In this document: piece by piece, positions 35,167-44,144 of the stretch | Numbering within the stretch: position 1 is the stretch's first letter | Layout: the number at the start of each line of letters is the position of its first letter | NCBI GenBank assembly: GCA_965246935.1 | Contig: CBDFGC010000038.1 | Span: forward strand, 62,001 to 126,000 | Direction of reading: 5' to 3' | Origin: JAZKFT01 sp965246935 | GTDB lineage: Bacteria > Bacteroidota > Bacteroidia > Chitinophagales > Chitinophagaceae | Length of the DNA stretch: 64,000 nt | The notes under the pieces: generated by a model | Told to the model about the DNA's origin: nothing | Databases searched by the model: none | What the model saw: only the letters and a program-made list of their open reading frames with translations | Translations under genes and position numbers: made by a program

Positions 35167-36342
35167 TCAAAAAAGAAGCTTTTTTAACCTTTTAAAGCCT
35201 GTTTCTTCGATTTGGCATAATAACTCTTCTGCATATTTCTTTCCGTTATGCTTCATCTCTTTAAGCAAATACAGGTACAATACATTACAAAACTTTTTTT
35301 GTAAGAAATAAAAATCTGATGGTTTTATAGTAATCAACATTTTTTCGGCTTCCTGCATTTCGCCTAATTTGTATAAAGAGTAGCTATGAAGCAGGCTCAT
35401 GCTTTGAATGTAGGATACAGATTGATCCTGTTGATCATCCATTTTCATTTCCGGTGCATTTACTATATAATATAAAGCATCAGAATGCTGACCGGTAAGG
35501 GCAAATGCTTCTGCTATTATGTAGCAGTACGAAAACAAATCCCCGCTATTTTCAGTACCTGCCTCCAGCACGTCATAGTATTCTTTCAACTTCGCTTTTA
35601 TCGCATCGCTATTTAGACCGGAAGCATGGTTATATAAAATTACGGCAGCAAAATACCTTGCATACATGGCCGGGCTTTTAAATGACGGTACTTTTTCATT
35701 TACAAGTACAAAAGCTGCTTTCTCCAGGCTGTCATCTTCTTCGTTCAGCCAGTGGCGGATTACATATAAACTACTGGCAAACATTTCGGCCTCCACCGTA
35801 CCCTTTTCTTTTAAATAATACCGCAAAGCTCTTCCATAGTAAGCATTCAGCTTGTCAATATTTACCATTTGTTCAAAATAAATATTGCTGCCGTTACTTG
35901 TACGCACTATTTGATTCTGAAACTTGTCAGCAAGGCTTTCTGAGGTATTGATAAATTGAATGGCATGTTTTACCAGGTGTATTAATGTACGGCCATGTAT
36001 ATCTTTTACGGAGATGTCTTTAAAAATAGAAACCAGGTAGCGGGATATGCTCTCAATACTAACGGTTTCATCGGAATCAGGATTTTGCTGCCTTGCATTA
36101 TAGGCATCATCCAATGTTTCAAATCCGCAATACTTTGATAAAATAGAAAGCGTGTATTGCGAAGGCGGGTATTCAGACTTTATAAGTCCAAAAAAGCGTC
36201 GAAGGGTATTCTGATTCAGCCGCTCGCTTACTTTGCAGTATATATCTTCACTTAGTTCAATACAATCACGGGAAGATATTACACGACGACCAAAAATCTG
36301 TTCAATCTCTACTTTAATGATGGATTTGAGTTGGGTTTTCAT
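35167..36342 (-). CDS. Bacteroidota-type regulatory protein with N-terminal DNA-binding-like motif and helical repeats
   Basis: 391 aa from the internal ATG at 36342 (the frame continues upstream to 36501, but in low-complexity hydrophobic text). Near the N-terminus, NQNTLRRFFGLIKSEYPPSQYTLSILSKYCGF matches a recurrent motif in Bacteroidota regulators that I take to be a helix-turn-helix variant. The remaining 270 residues are helical and TPR-like (AEAFALTGQHSDALYYI, LYKLGEMQEAEKML). It precedes the polysaccharide operon on the same strand, so it may regulate it. No transmembrane segment. Confidence 0.6.
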   Translation of the reverse strand: MKTQLKSIIKVEIEQIFGRRVISSRDCIELSEDIYCKVSERLNQNTLRRFFGLIKSEYPPSQYTLSILSKYCGFETLDDAYNARQQNPDSDETVSIESISRYLVSIFKDISVKDIHGRTLIHLVKHAIQFINTSESLADKFQNQIVRTSNGSNIYFEQMVNIDKLNAYYGRALRYYLKEKGTVEAEMFASSLYVIRHWLNEEDDSLEKAAFVLVNEKVPSFKSPAMYARYFAAVILYNHASGLNSDAIKAKLKEYYDVLEAGTENSGDLFSYCYIIAEAFALTGQHSDALYYIVNAPEMKMDDQQDQSVSYIQSMSLLHSYSLYKLGEMQEAEKMLITIKPSDFYFLQKKFCNVLYLYLLKEMKHNGKKYAEELLCQIEETGFKRLKKLLF

Positions 36343-36854
36343 AGAAGTTGATTTTGCTAAAAGGAATACCTTTAGCATGATTGGATTTAAAATTTTTTTC
36401 TCAACTGTAATTTTAGCCGGCCACTTCCTGAGCATTACCCTGTTTATTGTAAAAAACAAATAAAGGAGTAAGGGAAGTTGTGTGTGGCTGGTTTGAAACA
36501 CCTGTTAAGAAGGGCAAGATAGGACTATTTGTATGTAAAGAGCGAATTTTCCTGATTTTGAGAAAAAAATTCCTCATTTATTTTTGGCACGATTTATTAT
36601 TTTAACTTTTAAGCTCAAAAAATACACAGTTTGTTAGTAACTTTTTGCTTTTGCTTTTTATTAACGGCATTCAAAATTCTTACTGCTTCATTAGTTTTAA
36701 AACTCATTTTGCAGAATTTTAGATATAAATAAACCCTGCACCATATCTCTGCTGTCATATTGAGCACAGATTTGAGCCGCAATAATCCGGATGTACCCCT
36801 TTCCCTTTTCATTTTGCCTTTGCAGCTATCTTTAACATCTAAAAAATTGTATTC
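36343..36854. other. divergent spacer between the regulator and DPP IV genes
   Basis: No gene supported. On the plus strand TTTG at 36557-36560 and TATTTTTG at 36579-36586 (18-nt spacing) form a good -33/-7 pair for the dipeptidyl peptidase gene, giving a leader of about 260 nt. Confidence 0.45.
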
Positions 36855-39041
36855 ATGTATAAATGGTTTTACATGGCTTTCATCATGGTAAGCTGTAACC
36901 TGTCTACCCTTTCTGCTCAAACCAAACTTTTTACAAGTGACCAGCTTTTTAAAAACAACGTTAGCACCGTAGTACAGCCCACACCACTGGTACGCTGGAT
37001 AGATGATGACCATATTTCAATTACCCGGCGTACCGTTACCGACACTGCCTTGCGCAGCTTTCGGTACGATGTGGCAACCGGTATGGAAACGGAAACAGTC
37101 GTTCGGCGCATCCTTGGCGAGGGTGGAATGCGTCGCAATACGGATGCCGGTGGCAAAAGAATTGTGAGTGAACGAAATGATTTATACTTATCTGATGGGG
37201 GTAATCTTACCCGCCTTACCACATCAGTAGAAGAAGAAAAGAACCCAACCTTTAGCCCGGACAGTAACTATATAGCTTATACCCGCAGTAATAATTTATT
37301 TACTTACAATTTCGCTACAAAAAAAGAAACAGCTCTCACCAGTGATGGAAGCCCGACGACCCTGAATGGCTATGCCAGTTGGGTGTATTATGAAGAAATT
37401 TTTGGCCGCCCTACCCGCTACCGGGCCTTTTGGTGGAACCCGGATAGCAAACAGCTTTGCTATATGCACTTTGACGAAAGCATGGTGCCCATGTTTCCCA
37501 TTTATAATAGCGAGGGTCAGCATGGTTTTGTTGAACAAACCCGCTATCCCGAAGCTGGAGACAAAAACCCCGAAGTGAAAGTGGGATTTGTAAGCCCCGA
37601 CGGTGGCCCCACTACCTGGGCCGATTTTAATGATAAAGACGATCAGTATTTTGGCTGGCCCATCTGGCGGCCCGATGGCAGCAGTGTTTTAATTCAGTGG
37701 ATCAACCGTGGCCAGGACGATCTGCGGATTTATGACGTGAACCCCAAATCCGGCACTAAAAAAATATTTTACGAAGAGCAACAAAAAACCTGGGTGGATC
37801 TGGAAGATGGCGCCGGTGGCCGCATTACCTTTTTTAATAATGGAAAAAACTTTTTGCTGAAAAGTGATAAAACAGGCTGGAACCATTTATACCTGTACAC
37901 CAGCGATGGGAAGTTGCAGAATGCTGTCACCAGTGGTGATTTTTCGGTGAAGGACATTTTGCTGAGCGATTTTGTAAATGGTATTATTTACTTTACAGCC
38001 CGTAAAGAAAATAGTACCCGTATTGATTTTTATAGTGTACGGCTGAATGGTACGGCGTTGAAACGATTGACTACCGGCGATTATAATTATTCCGCCATCC
38101 AACTATCACCCTCCGGTAAACAATTTATTGCTACTTACAGCAATGCCACTACGCCTGTAGCCCTGGCACTGATGGACAATACCGGCAAACTGATTAAACA
38201 AATCGGGGATACCAAAGGCCCGGACTTTAATAATTATACATTAGCTAAAACAGAAATGCTTCGCATTAAAAGCGAAGATGGAAAATTTGACTTACCGGCA
38301 TTGGTTACCTGGCCAACGAGTATGCAAAGTGGCAAGCGTTATCCGGTGCTCATCAGCATTTACGGCGGGCCGGATGCGGGTACTGTAATGGATAGCTGGA
38401 ACTGGACAGCTAACCGGCAATGGATGGCGCAGGAGGGCTTGATTCAGATAGCACTGGACCATCGGGCCAGCGGCCATTTTGGGAAAGCCGGGGTAAATTA
38501 TATGCACCGCAACCTGGGCTATTGGGAGCTGAAAGATTACAGTACGATGGTGAAATATTTAATTGATAAAGGCTACGCCGACCCTGCTAAAATTTGTATT
38601 ACCGGCTTTAGCTATGGTGGCTACATGACTTGCCTGGCACTTACCCAATACAGCGATCTGTTTACCCACGGTATGGCAGGCGGCAGTGTTACCGACTGGC
38701 AGTTGTACGACAGCCATTATACCGAAAAATTTATGGATACGCCAGCCGAAAACCCGGAAGGTTACAAGAATAGCAGTCCGCTTACCTATACTGATAAATA
38801 CAAAGGCATGTTGCAGATTGTGCATGGCACTATGGACGACAATGTGCACATGCAAAACAGTATTCAGTTCATCAGTGCCCTGGAAGATAAAAAGAAGAAT
38901 TTTGAATTTATGTTGTACCCCGGTGGGCGCCATGGTTGGGGAAATCTCCCTGCTAAAAATGACCATTTCACTAATTTAAAGACTGCATTCATTTATAAGT
39001 ACCTGTTGGAGAAACCCGTGCCGGAAGGATTGATGAAGTAA
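36855..39041 (+). CDS. dipeptidyl peptidase IV-type serine peptidase (family S9)
   Basis: 728 aa with an export signal (MYKWFYMAFIMVSCNLSTLS). N-terminal beta-propeller includes ASWVYYEEIFGRPTR, whose double Glu binds the substrate amino terminus in DPP IV. The C-terminal hydrolase has the nucleophile in GFSYGGY, the Asp in HGTMDDNVH and the His in GGRHGWG. It cleaves X-Pro or X-Ala dipeptides from peptides in the periplasm. Full length, transcribed alone. Confidence 0.93.
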   Translation: MYKWFYMAFIMVSCNLSTLSAQTKLFTSDQLFKNNVSTVVQPTPLVRWIDDDHISITRRTVTDTALRSFRYDVATGMETETVVRRILGEGGMRRNTDAGGKRIVSERNDLYLSDGGNLTRLTTSVEEEKNPTFSPDSNYIAYTRSNNLFTYNFATKKETALTSDGSPTTLNGYASWVYYEEIFGRPTRYRAFWWNPDSKQLCYMHFDESMVPMFPIYNSEGQHGFVEQTRYPEAGDKNPEVKVGFVSPDGGPTTWADFNDKDDQYFGWPIWRPDGSSVLIQWINRGQDDLRIYDVNPKSGTKKIFYEEQQKTWVDLEDGAGGRITFFNNGKNFLLKSDKTGWNHLYLYTSDGKLQNAVTSGDFSVKDILLSDFVNGIIYFTARKENSTRIDFYSVRLNGTALKRLTTGDYNYSAIQLSPSGKQFIATYSNATTPVALALMDNTGKLIKQIGDTKGPDFNNYTLAKTEMLRIKSEDGKFDLPALVTWPTSMQSGKRYPVLISIYGGPDAGTVMDSWNWTANRQWMAQEGLIQIALDHRASGHFGKAGVNYMHRNLGYWELKDYSTMVKYLIDKGYADPAKICITGFSYGGYMTCLALTQYSDLFTHGMAGGSVTDWQLYDSHYTEKFMDTPAENPEGYKNSSPLTYTDKYKGMLQIVHGTMDDNVHMQNSIQFISALEDKKKNFEFMLYPGGRHGWGNLPAKNDHFTNLKTAFIYKYLLEKPVPEGLMK

Positions 39042-39073
39042 ATCACCGTAGTGGTCTCTTAAAAAAAACGACT

Positions 39074-39490
39074 ATGGATGTCGACTTTGAAATAGAAGAT
39101 AATTATGCAATAAATTATAATGGGCGGCACGTTGATCTCCATAATAACTTTGATTTTGTTTGTTATACTTATGATATAATTACACGGCAATTAAAACTTA
39201 TTTGGACAAAATCCTTAGGTAATTGGATTTCAGAAAATGAATTAAAAGGATTAGAGTTAATTCATTCAAATGTTCATTATATAAGCATTACTTATAATTA
39301 CACAAATGAGTATCCGGAGGATGATAAATGTTTAGGAGAAATATCTTACTTACCTTCTTCTGAAAGAGATATAAATGATGAATTTACATCCCAGGCAAAA
39401 CCGCAAGAAGGCGACGATATATTGTATGTCTTCGAATCCGGATATTTCATTCGTGTAGGATGTGGTAAAATTGAGATTATTGTGAAATAA
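39074..39490 (+). CDS. hypothetical protein
   Basis: 138 aa, A/T-rich relative to its neighbours, acidic, without signal peptide or membrane helix. Contains WTKSLGNWI and YISITYNYTNEYPEDD. I do not recognise a family; size, low GC and position beside an IS110 element would fit a recently acquired accessory gene. It starts 33 bp after the peptidase stop. Confidence 0.55.
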   Translation: MDVDFEIEDNYAINYNGRHVDLHNNFDFVCYTYDIITRQLKLIWTKSLGNWISENELKGLELIHSNVHYISITYNYTNEYPEDDKCLGEISYLPSSERDINDEFTSQAKPQEGDDILYVFESGYFIRVGCGKIEIIVK

Positions 39491-39569
39491 AGATTACTTG
39501 TCTATAATACGATTCTACGCAGTCCGGCTCTGCGAAGTTTCCTGACTATAAGTATTTGAAACCTACTAA

Positions 39570-39693
39570 TTAGCCCTGAAAAGGCGTGATAACAAAGCAT
39601 AGGGTAAAGCCCTATGAATAAAACGGTGACCAACAATTATTTAAGGCCCTGAAAGGGCGTAATAATAACAGCAGTTATATCGCCCTTTCAGTT
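39570..39693. repeat. two REP-like units left of the IS110 element
   Basis: Unit 1 (39570-39618): TTAGCCCTGAAAAGGCGTGA followed by an ATAGGGTAAAGCCCTATG palindrome. Unit 2 (39641-39693): AAGGCCCTGAAAGGGCG and an inverted CGCCCTTTCAG 30 nt later. The same family is present in reverse orientation right of the IS at 41401-41460. Confidence 0.65.
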
Positions 39694-39728
39694 ATACCGT
39701 TCAATTCCAAATTAAGTTGCAAACATTT

Positions 39729-41153
39729 TTATATGTTTGCTTTCCCAGTTGGTAAGCCCGCATTTGCTTCTATGGAAGTTTGGGACGCCAACTGTTTTTT
39801 TCTTGCCTTCAGGTTTCTGCCGGACACCGGTGCAGTCTCTGTAATTGTCTCAAAACGGTGTTTCTTTTGTTCTGCGGTTTGTTTCGCTTTTTGCGTTTCT
39901 TCTTTTTTAACTGCCTGTTTTTGTGCAGCCTGCTGCCGGTGTTTTTCTTCCGTTTGTTCATCAAAAGGCTTACCCGATTTCAGTACCCCATAAATCACCT
40001 GCAGCAGCTTATGCATCACCACTCCCATGGCTTGCTTATGTTTCATGCCTTTGGCTCTGAAACGGGCGTATAGCGTAGTAAACATCGGGTTATATCTTAC
40101 CGCTGACATGCCCACCATATATAACACGGCCCGTAAATCTCCTCTGCCTTGTTTGCTGATGTGATTGCCCCACATCCCGTCGCCGCTTTGTTTAAAGCAG
40201 GGATGAACCCCAAAATAAGATGCTAACTTTTTGGCACTCTCAAAACGAGCCACATCCTCTATTTGCAGTATAATGGCTACCGCACTGTCCAGCCCGATAC
40301 CCTTTATAGCTACCAGCAGTTTTACACCTGCATCCTGCTGATATAGCTCACCCAGATAATCTTTACCGGTATCGATAAGGGATTGCTGGTGCAGTACTTC
40401 TGTGGCTGTTATGCTAATGAGATGTGTCAGTGCTTTGGCCGGTGGTTGCACCGGCTGATGGTCTGTGAACTTCTTCATAATGGCCGCTGATTTTTCCGCA
40501 CTGATGCCCTGTATCTTTTCCAGTTTAGCCGCCCCGGCATGCACAATGGCCTCGGCAGAACTATATTTTACCAGCATCCGTAACAACCAGCCCGGCAGGC
40601 CGTTTCGGCAATACACCAACAGCGGCGACAGATTTTGATACAACAGCTTCTCTAACTGATTGCTAAGCTGTACTTTTTGTTTGGTCCACATGCGGATGCC
40701 AGTGATAAACTGACGGCCCGCCTGGTGTTGTTCATCGGTTGGTTTAGCCCTCTTACCATAGTCCACTTTTTCAGGATATTTAGCCAGGTAGGAAGCAATC
40801 GTAACAGCGCTGACGCCATCCGTTATCGTTCTGCGCAATAAGGCATCCCCGCCTGCCTTTACTGCTCTGGCATTGAGCCGGGCTACCCACAAGCCGCTGC
40901 CACTGCTGCTTTCAATACCTTTGAGCATCGAATGCCAGTTGTTCTCATAACCACCGGTGCTTTCCACGCCACAATACAGTTCTGCCAACCCCTGTTTTTG
41001 CCATAGGTCAATTATTTTTTTTAGTTCCCGGTGGCCGGCTGCCGTATCGCTTAACTGGAACAGTTCTTCCTGCACCTGGCAGTCCCTGTCCAGCAGCATA
41101 AAATCTGCATAGCCCTTACTTACATCAATTCCCAGATACCCCTTTGTTGTCAA
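39729..41153 (-). CDS. IS110-family transposase
   Basis: 474 aa. N-terminal RuvC-like DEDD domain: YLGIDVSKGYADFML (first Asp), YCGVESTGGYENN (Glu), and NARAVKAGGDALLRRTITDGVSA (last Asp). C-terminal Transposase_20 domain with KGIGLDSAVAIILQIEDVARF, SYFGVHPCFKQSG and HISKQGRGDLRAVLYM, including the serine-containing region used in strand exchange. The basic tail after about 400 (HRQQAAQKQAVKKEETQKAK) is longer than usual. Such recombinases are guided by a bridge RNA from the element's non-coding end. Intact and probably active. Confidence 0.93.
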   Translation of the reverse strand: MTTKGYLGIDVSKGYADFMLLDRDCQVQEELFQLSDTAAGHRELKKIIDLWQKQGLAELYCGVESTGGYENNWHSMLKGIESSSGSGLWVARLNARAVKAGGDALLRRTITDGVSAVTIASYLAKYPEKVDYGKRAKPTDEQHQAGRQFITGIRMWTKQKVQLSNQLEKLLYQNLSPLLVYCRNGLPGWLLRMLVKYSSAEAIVHAGAAKLEKIQGISAEKSAAIMKKFTDHQPVQPPAKALTHLISITATEVLHQQSLIDTGKDYLGELYQQDAGVKLLVAIKGIGLDSAVAIILQIEDVARFESAKKLASYFGVHPCFKQSGDGMWGNHISKQGRGDLRAVLYMVGMSAVRYNPMFTTLYARFRAKGMKHKQAMGVVMHKLLQVIYGVLKSGKPFDEQTEEKHRQQAAQKQAVKKEETQKAKQTAEQKKHRFETITETAPVSGRNLKARKKQLASQTSIEANAGLPTGKANI

Positions 41154-41400
41154 TGTAATTTCATTTAAATAGCGTTATAAAAAATCAAGCATCGCCTTGC
41201 CTTATAAATATGCGGCATTGATTGCCAGGTTATACCACAGGCGCAACTTGAAGGAGAAAAAAACTGAAAGCCGGTATTCATTACCATGGGCTTTTTCTTC
41301 CTTGCCTCAAAGTTGATTAAGACACGCTTCTTTTTGATTTTTTATGCCCCCTAAATTTAAAAAACAAACATATAAGGGCTAACAGGTTTTGGTAGCAAAC
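41154..41400 (-). ncRNA. candidate bridge-RNA region of the IS110 element
   Basis: Non-coding 5' flank of the transposase. In IS110-group elements this end carries the bridge RNA, with loops that pair to target and donor DNA. I see no gene here and some short inverted segments, but did not fold the RNA, so this rests on position alone. Confidence 0.35.
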
Positions 41401-41460
41401 TATTTATACGTAGGGCGTTGCTCTGCGCTGTGATATGGCCGCCCTTTCAGGACTAATCAC
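41401..41460. repeat. REP-like unit right of the IS110 element
   Basis: Reverse complement reads GTGATTAGTCCTGAAAGGGC, then GGCCATATCACAGCGCAGAG and CAACGCCCTACG: the same unit as 39570-39618 but opposite in orientation. Confidence 0.6.
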
Positions 41461-41548
41461 CCAACACGTTTCGAACACCTATAGTCTCCGACTTCATAGC
41501 CCTATGTTTTTCCGAGTATTCATACTCTTTTGTTACAATAAACACTTT

Positions 41549-41566
41549 AACTAACAACTGTTAGTT
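41549..41566. promoter_or_regulatory. palindromic operator upstream of paaA
   Basis: AACTAACA-AC-TGTTAGTT is an exact 8-bp inverted repeat with a 2-nt centre. This is the form of a TetR-family operator (PaaR-type regulators of phenylacetate genes are TetR-like). It lies 18 nt upstream of the -7 element, so binding would block the promoter. Confidence 0.6.
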
Positions 41567-41583
41567 TTATAAACCGGATGGCT

Positions 41584-41591
41584 TAAATTTG
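41584..41591 (+). promoter_or_regulatory. -7 element of the paaA promoter
   Basis: TAAATTTG fits the Bacteroidota TAnnTTTG consensus and sits 24 nt before the paaA ATG, implying a very short leader. The corresponding -33 region overlaps the palindromic operator. Confidence 0.5.
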
Positions 41592-41615
41592 CTTTGCAGT
41601 AAATAACCGGTTGCC

Positions 41616-42563
41616 ATGAACACAGATAATAAGGAACAACTTTTTCAGTATAAAATAGATAACGAAATAAAGATTGAGCCAAAGGATTGGATGCCGGAAA
41701 AATACCGGCAAACACTCATCCGCCAGATTAGCCAGCATGCCCACAGCGAAATTGTAGGAATGCTGCCGGAAGGTAACTGGATTACCCGTGCACCATCTTT
41801 AAAACGCAAGGCCATTTTGATGGCCAAAGTGCAGGACGAAGCGGGCCATGGTTTGTACCTGTATAGTTCGGCCGAAACCCTTGGCGTAGGCCGGCAGGAA
41901 ATGTACGACCAGCTACATAGCGGCCAGGCTAAATACTCGTCTATTTTTAATTATCCAACACTTACCTGGGCCGATATGGGGGCCATTGGCTGGTTGGTAG
42001 ATGGCGCCGCCATTATGAACCAGGTGCCGCTTTGCCGGGCTAGTTATGGGCCATATGCAAGGGCCATGGTGCGTATTTGCAAAGAAGAAAGTTTTCACCA
42101 GCGGCAGGGCTTTGAAACGCTCTTAGTATTGTCAAAAGGCAGTGCGGCACAAAAAGCGATGTGTCAGGATGCCATTAATCGTTGGTGGTGGCCCAGCATC
42201 ATGATGTTTGGCCCAAGTGATGATGAAAGCCCCAACAGCATCCAGAGTATGAACTGGAAAATAAAACGCTTCAGCAATGATGAACTGCGGCAAAAGTTTG
42301 TGGATGTAACTGCCGAACAAATAAAATTACTCGGTATGGTTCTGCCCGATCCGGATCTGAAATGGAATGAAATCAGCGGGCATTATGATTTTGGTACTAT
42401 TGACTGGACTGAATTCCGAAATGTGGTAAAAGGAAACGGCCCGTGCAATAAGCAGCGCCTGGATGCCCGTCGTAAAGCCTGGAACGACGGCCGGTGGGTA
42501 CGGGAAGCCGCTCAGGCCCATGCCGATAAAAAGCGTAGCCGGACAGCGCTGAAAGTAGCATAA
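41616..42563 (+). CDS. paaA: phenylacetyl-CoA epoxidase catalytic subunit PaaA
   Basis: 315 aa, full length. Ferritin-like di-iron monooxygenase subunit that epoxidises the ring of phenylacetyl-CoA. The iron ligands are visible as E..H pairs: AKVQDEAGHGLYLY and ICKEESFHQRQGFE. TRAPSLKRKAILMAKVQDEAG is diagnostic. It has its own operator and -7 element. Downstream there is no paaB, only a 190-bp spacer and then DUF3098; paaB is at 8214 on the other strand. Confidence 0.95.
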   Translation: MNTDNKEQLFQYKIDNEIKIEPKDWMPEKYRQTLIRQISQHAHSEIVGMLPEGNWITRAPSLKRKAILMAKVQDEAGHGLYLYSSAETLGVGRQEMYDQLHSGQAKYSSIFNYPTLTWADMGAIGWLVDGAAIMNQVPLCRASYGPYARAMVRICKEESFHQRQGFETLLVLSKGSAAQKAMCQDAINRWWWPSIMMFGPSDDESPNSIQSMNWKIKRFSNDELRQKFVDVTAEQIKLLGMVLPDPDLKWNEISGHYDFGTIDWTEFRNVVKGNGPCNKQRLDARRKAWNDGRWVREAAQAHADKKRSRTALKVA

Positions 42564-42754
42564 ACCAATGTGCAAATGAGACAATGACTCAATACCTCAA
42601 TGAATACAATTGTACAGTAGACAATAATTGTAATTGATTAATGTAAAATTCAATTGCTATTGCGGGAACTATATTATCAGCAAAGTCCGGTTTGGGAACC
42701 TTTAACTTTAAACTTTAAACCTGGAACTTTATATTGCACTCAATTTAATTACTT
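42564..42754. other. right junction interval of the proposed inversion
   Basis: Spacer between paaA and the DUF3098 gene. AACTTTAAACTTT (42704-42716) and AACTTTAAACCT (42711-42722) are inverted copies of motifs at 8507-8519 and 8522-8533. The start of the spacer has a low-complexity CAATGTGCAAATGAGACAAT stretch of the kind common between genes here. Confidence 0.55.
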
Positions 42755-43057
42755 ATGGCACAACCGCCCCGCCCTGCTGTTACTGTAAAAACAACTCCGC
42801 CGCCCGTTACTAAAAAAGTATGGGTAAACGATACACCATTATTTGGCAAAACCAATTTGATGTTAATGGTGGCCGGTGCTGTGATTATTATTATAGGAAT
42901 GATATTGATGGCAGGAGGCCGCAGCAGTGATCCCAAGGTATTTAATTATAACCAGGTATACAGTACAACCCGCATTACTGTAGCTCCCATTCTTATTATT
43001 ATTGGCATATTGATAGAAGTAGTTGCCATTTTCCGGCAGCCACGTACCACCGTTTAA
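42755..43057 (+). CDS. DUF3098 membrane protein
   Basis: 100 aa. A Pro/Thr-rich N-terminus is followed by two transmembrane helices (about 33-52 and 73-91) around GGRSSDPKVFNYNQVYST, typical of DUF3098. In Bacteroidota this small protein is normally encoded between ftsX and uppP, hinting at an envelope or division role. Here uppP follows after 110 bp but ftsX is missing from its front. Confidence 0.88.
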   Translation: MAQPPRPAVTVKTTPPPVTKKVWVNDTPLFGKTNLMLMVAGAVIIIIGMILMAGGRSSDPKVFNYNQVYSTTRITVAPILIIIGILIEVVAIFRQPRTTV

Positions 43058-43084
43058 TTATCTTTTCCAGCCATTTACAAGCTC

Positions 43085-43119
43085 AAAAGCGCTATCCTTA
43101 AACACGATAGCGCTTTTTT
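43085..43119 (+). terminator. terminator hairpin between DUF3098 and uppP
   Basis: AAAAGCGCTATC (43085-43096) pairs with GATAGCGCTTTTTT (43106-43119) over a 9-nt loop, with a T-run on the plus strand. It would end or attenuate transcription before uppP. Confidence 0.75.
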
Positions 43120-43166
43120 ATTTGTGCAATATATCTTTACTTCGGCCTTTTACTTAAAACTACCGC

Positions 43167-43970
43167 ATGACTATTTTTCAAAGTATTGTACTGGGAGTCG
43201 TAGAAGGGCTTACTGAATTTTTACCCATCTCCTCCACTGCACACATGAAGTTTGTAAATCCGCTGGTGGGTGTAAATGCGATGGATCCTTTTAATGAAAT
43301 GTTTGAAGTAGTAATACAACTGGCAGCCATTTTAGCCGTAGTATTGTTGTATTATAAAAAGTTCTTTGATTTTACAAGGCTTAATTTTTATTGGAAGCTA
43401 GTAATTGGTGTAATCCCCTCGTTGGTTGTAGGTGCACTTGGTAAAAAATATATCGACCATGCATTGGGCAATCTTAGAATCATTGCCTGTGTAATGATTG
43501 CCGGTGGTGTACTGCTGCTATTTGTAGAAAAGTTCTTTAAACACCCGGTAGTGGAAAAGGAGCGGCAGATTACACCAAAAAATGCATTTATTGTGGGTTG
43601 CTTCCAGGTACTGTCCATTGTATTTCCGGGGCTTAGCCGCAGCGCAGCTACCATCGTAGGCGGGCTGCAACAAAGGTTTACCCGAAGTGTAGCCGCTGAA
43701 TTTTCTTTTTTTCTGGCCGTGCCTACCATGCTGGCAGCCAGCGTAAAGACCCTTTGGGATACCCATAAAGAAAATCCCGAAGTATTCAACACCGATAATC
43801 TTTCTATATTAGCTATCGGCTCTGTCGTATCGTTTCTAATATCATTGATTTCTGTAAAACTATTTATTGGCCTTATAAAAAAATATGGCTTTCCGGTCTG
43901 GGGTATTTACCGCATTATCCTTGGTAGCATTATGCTGGCGCTTTTGCTTTCAAAAACAAAACCCCATTAG
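43167..43970 (+). CDS. uppP: undecaprenyl-diphosphatase UppP (BacA)
   Basis: 267 aa, about eight transmembrane helices. Motifs: VVEGLTEFLPISSTAHM at the N-terminus (E..E-type acidic cluster and the SST loop) and FPGLSRSAATIVGGL later (the PGxSRSxxT motif). It removes a phosphate from undecaprenyl pyrophosphate so the carrier lipid can be reused for peptidoglycan and for the exopolysaccharide made by the locus at 15.6-34.8 kb. Confidence 0.95.
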   Translation: MTIFQSIVLGVVEGLTEFLPISSTAHMKFVNPLVGVNAMDPFNEMFEVVIQLAAILAVVLLYYKKFFDFTRLNFYWKLVIGVIPSLVVGALGKKYIDHALGNLRIIACVMIAGGVLLLFVEKFFKHPVVEKERQITPKNAFIVGCFQVLSIVFPGLSRSAATIVGGLQQRFTRSVAAEFSFFLAVPTMLAASVKTLWDTHKENPEVFNTDNLSILAIGSVVSFLISLISVKLFIGLIKKYGFPVWGIYRIILGSIMLALLLSKTKPH

Positions 43971-44144
43971 GCCAAAAGGCAATTGGCAGGAAGTAACAGG
44001 CAGCAGGCGATTAGCAACAGGCAATTTTGTAAGAAGCGAATCCATTAAAAATTTGGTCTTTGCCGTCCGTTTTCTTTCATCTGTGGTCTGTAGTCCGTTT
44101 TTATTCACCATTTATAATTTTAAAACCTAAAAACCAAACCGTTT

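Larger units (their letters stand above)
39719..41400 (-). mobile_element. IS110-family insertion sequence (approximate limits)
   Basis: One DEDD transposase gene plus a non-coding end of about 250 nt on its 5' side. IS110 elements lack normal terminal inverted repeats, so ends cannot be fixed by eye; limits are set from the hairpin at the transposase stop (GCAAACAT/ATGTTTGC, 39719-39740) and the start of the right-hand REP-like unit. It lies between inverted REP-like repeats, a favoured target of many IS110 members. Confidence 0.7.

Noticed and set aside
36615..37013. Minus-strand open frame over the DPP IV start
   Set aside because: Antisense to the exported peptidase and no coding character of its own.
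39074..41460. Prophage or integrative element around the IS110
   Set aside because: Only one transposase and one orphan gene; no integrase, att repeats or structural genes.
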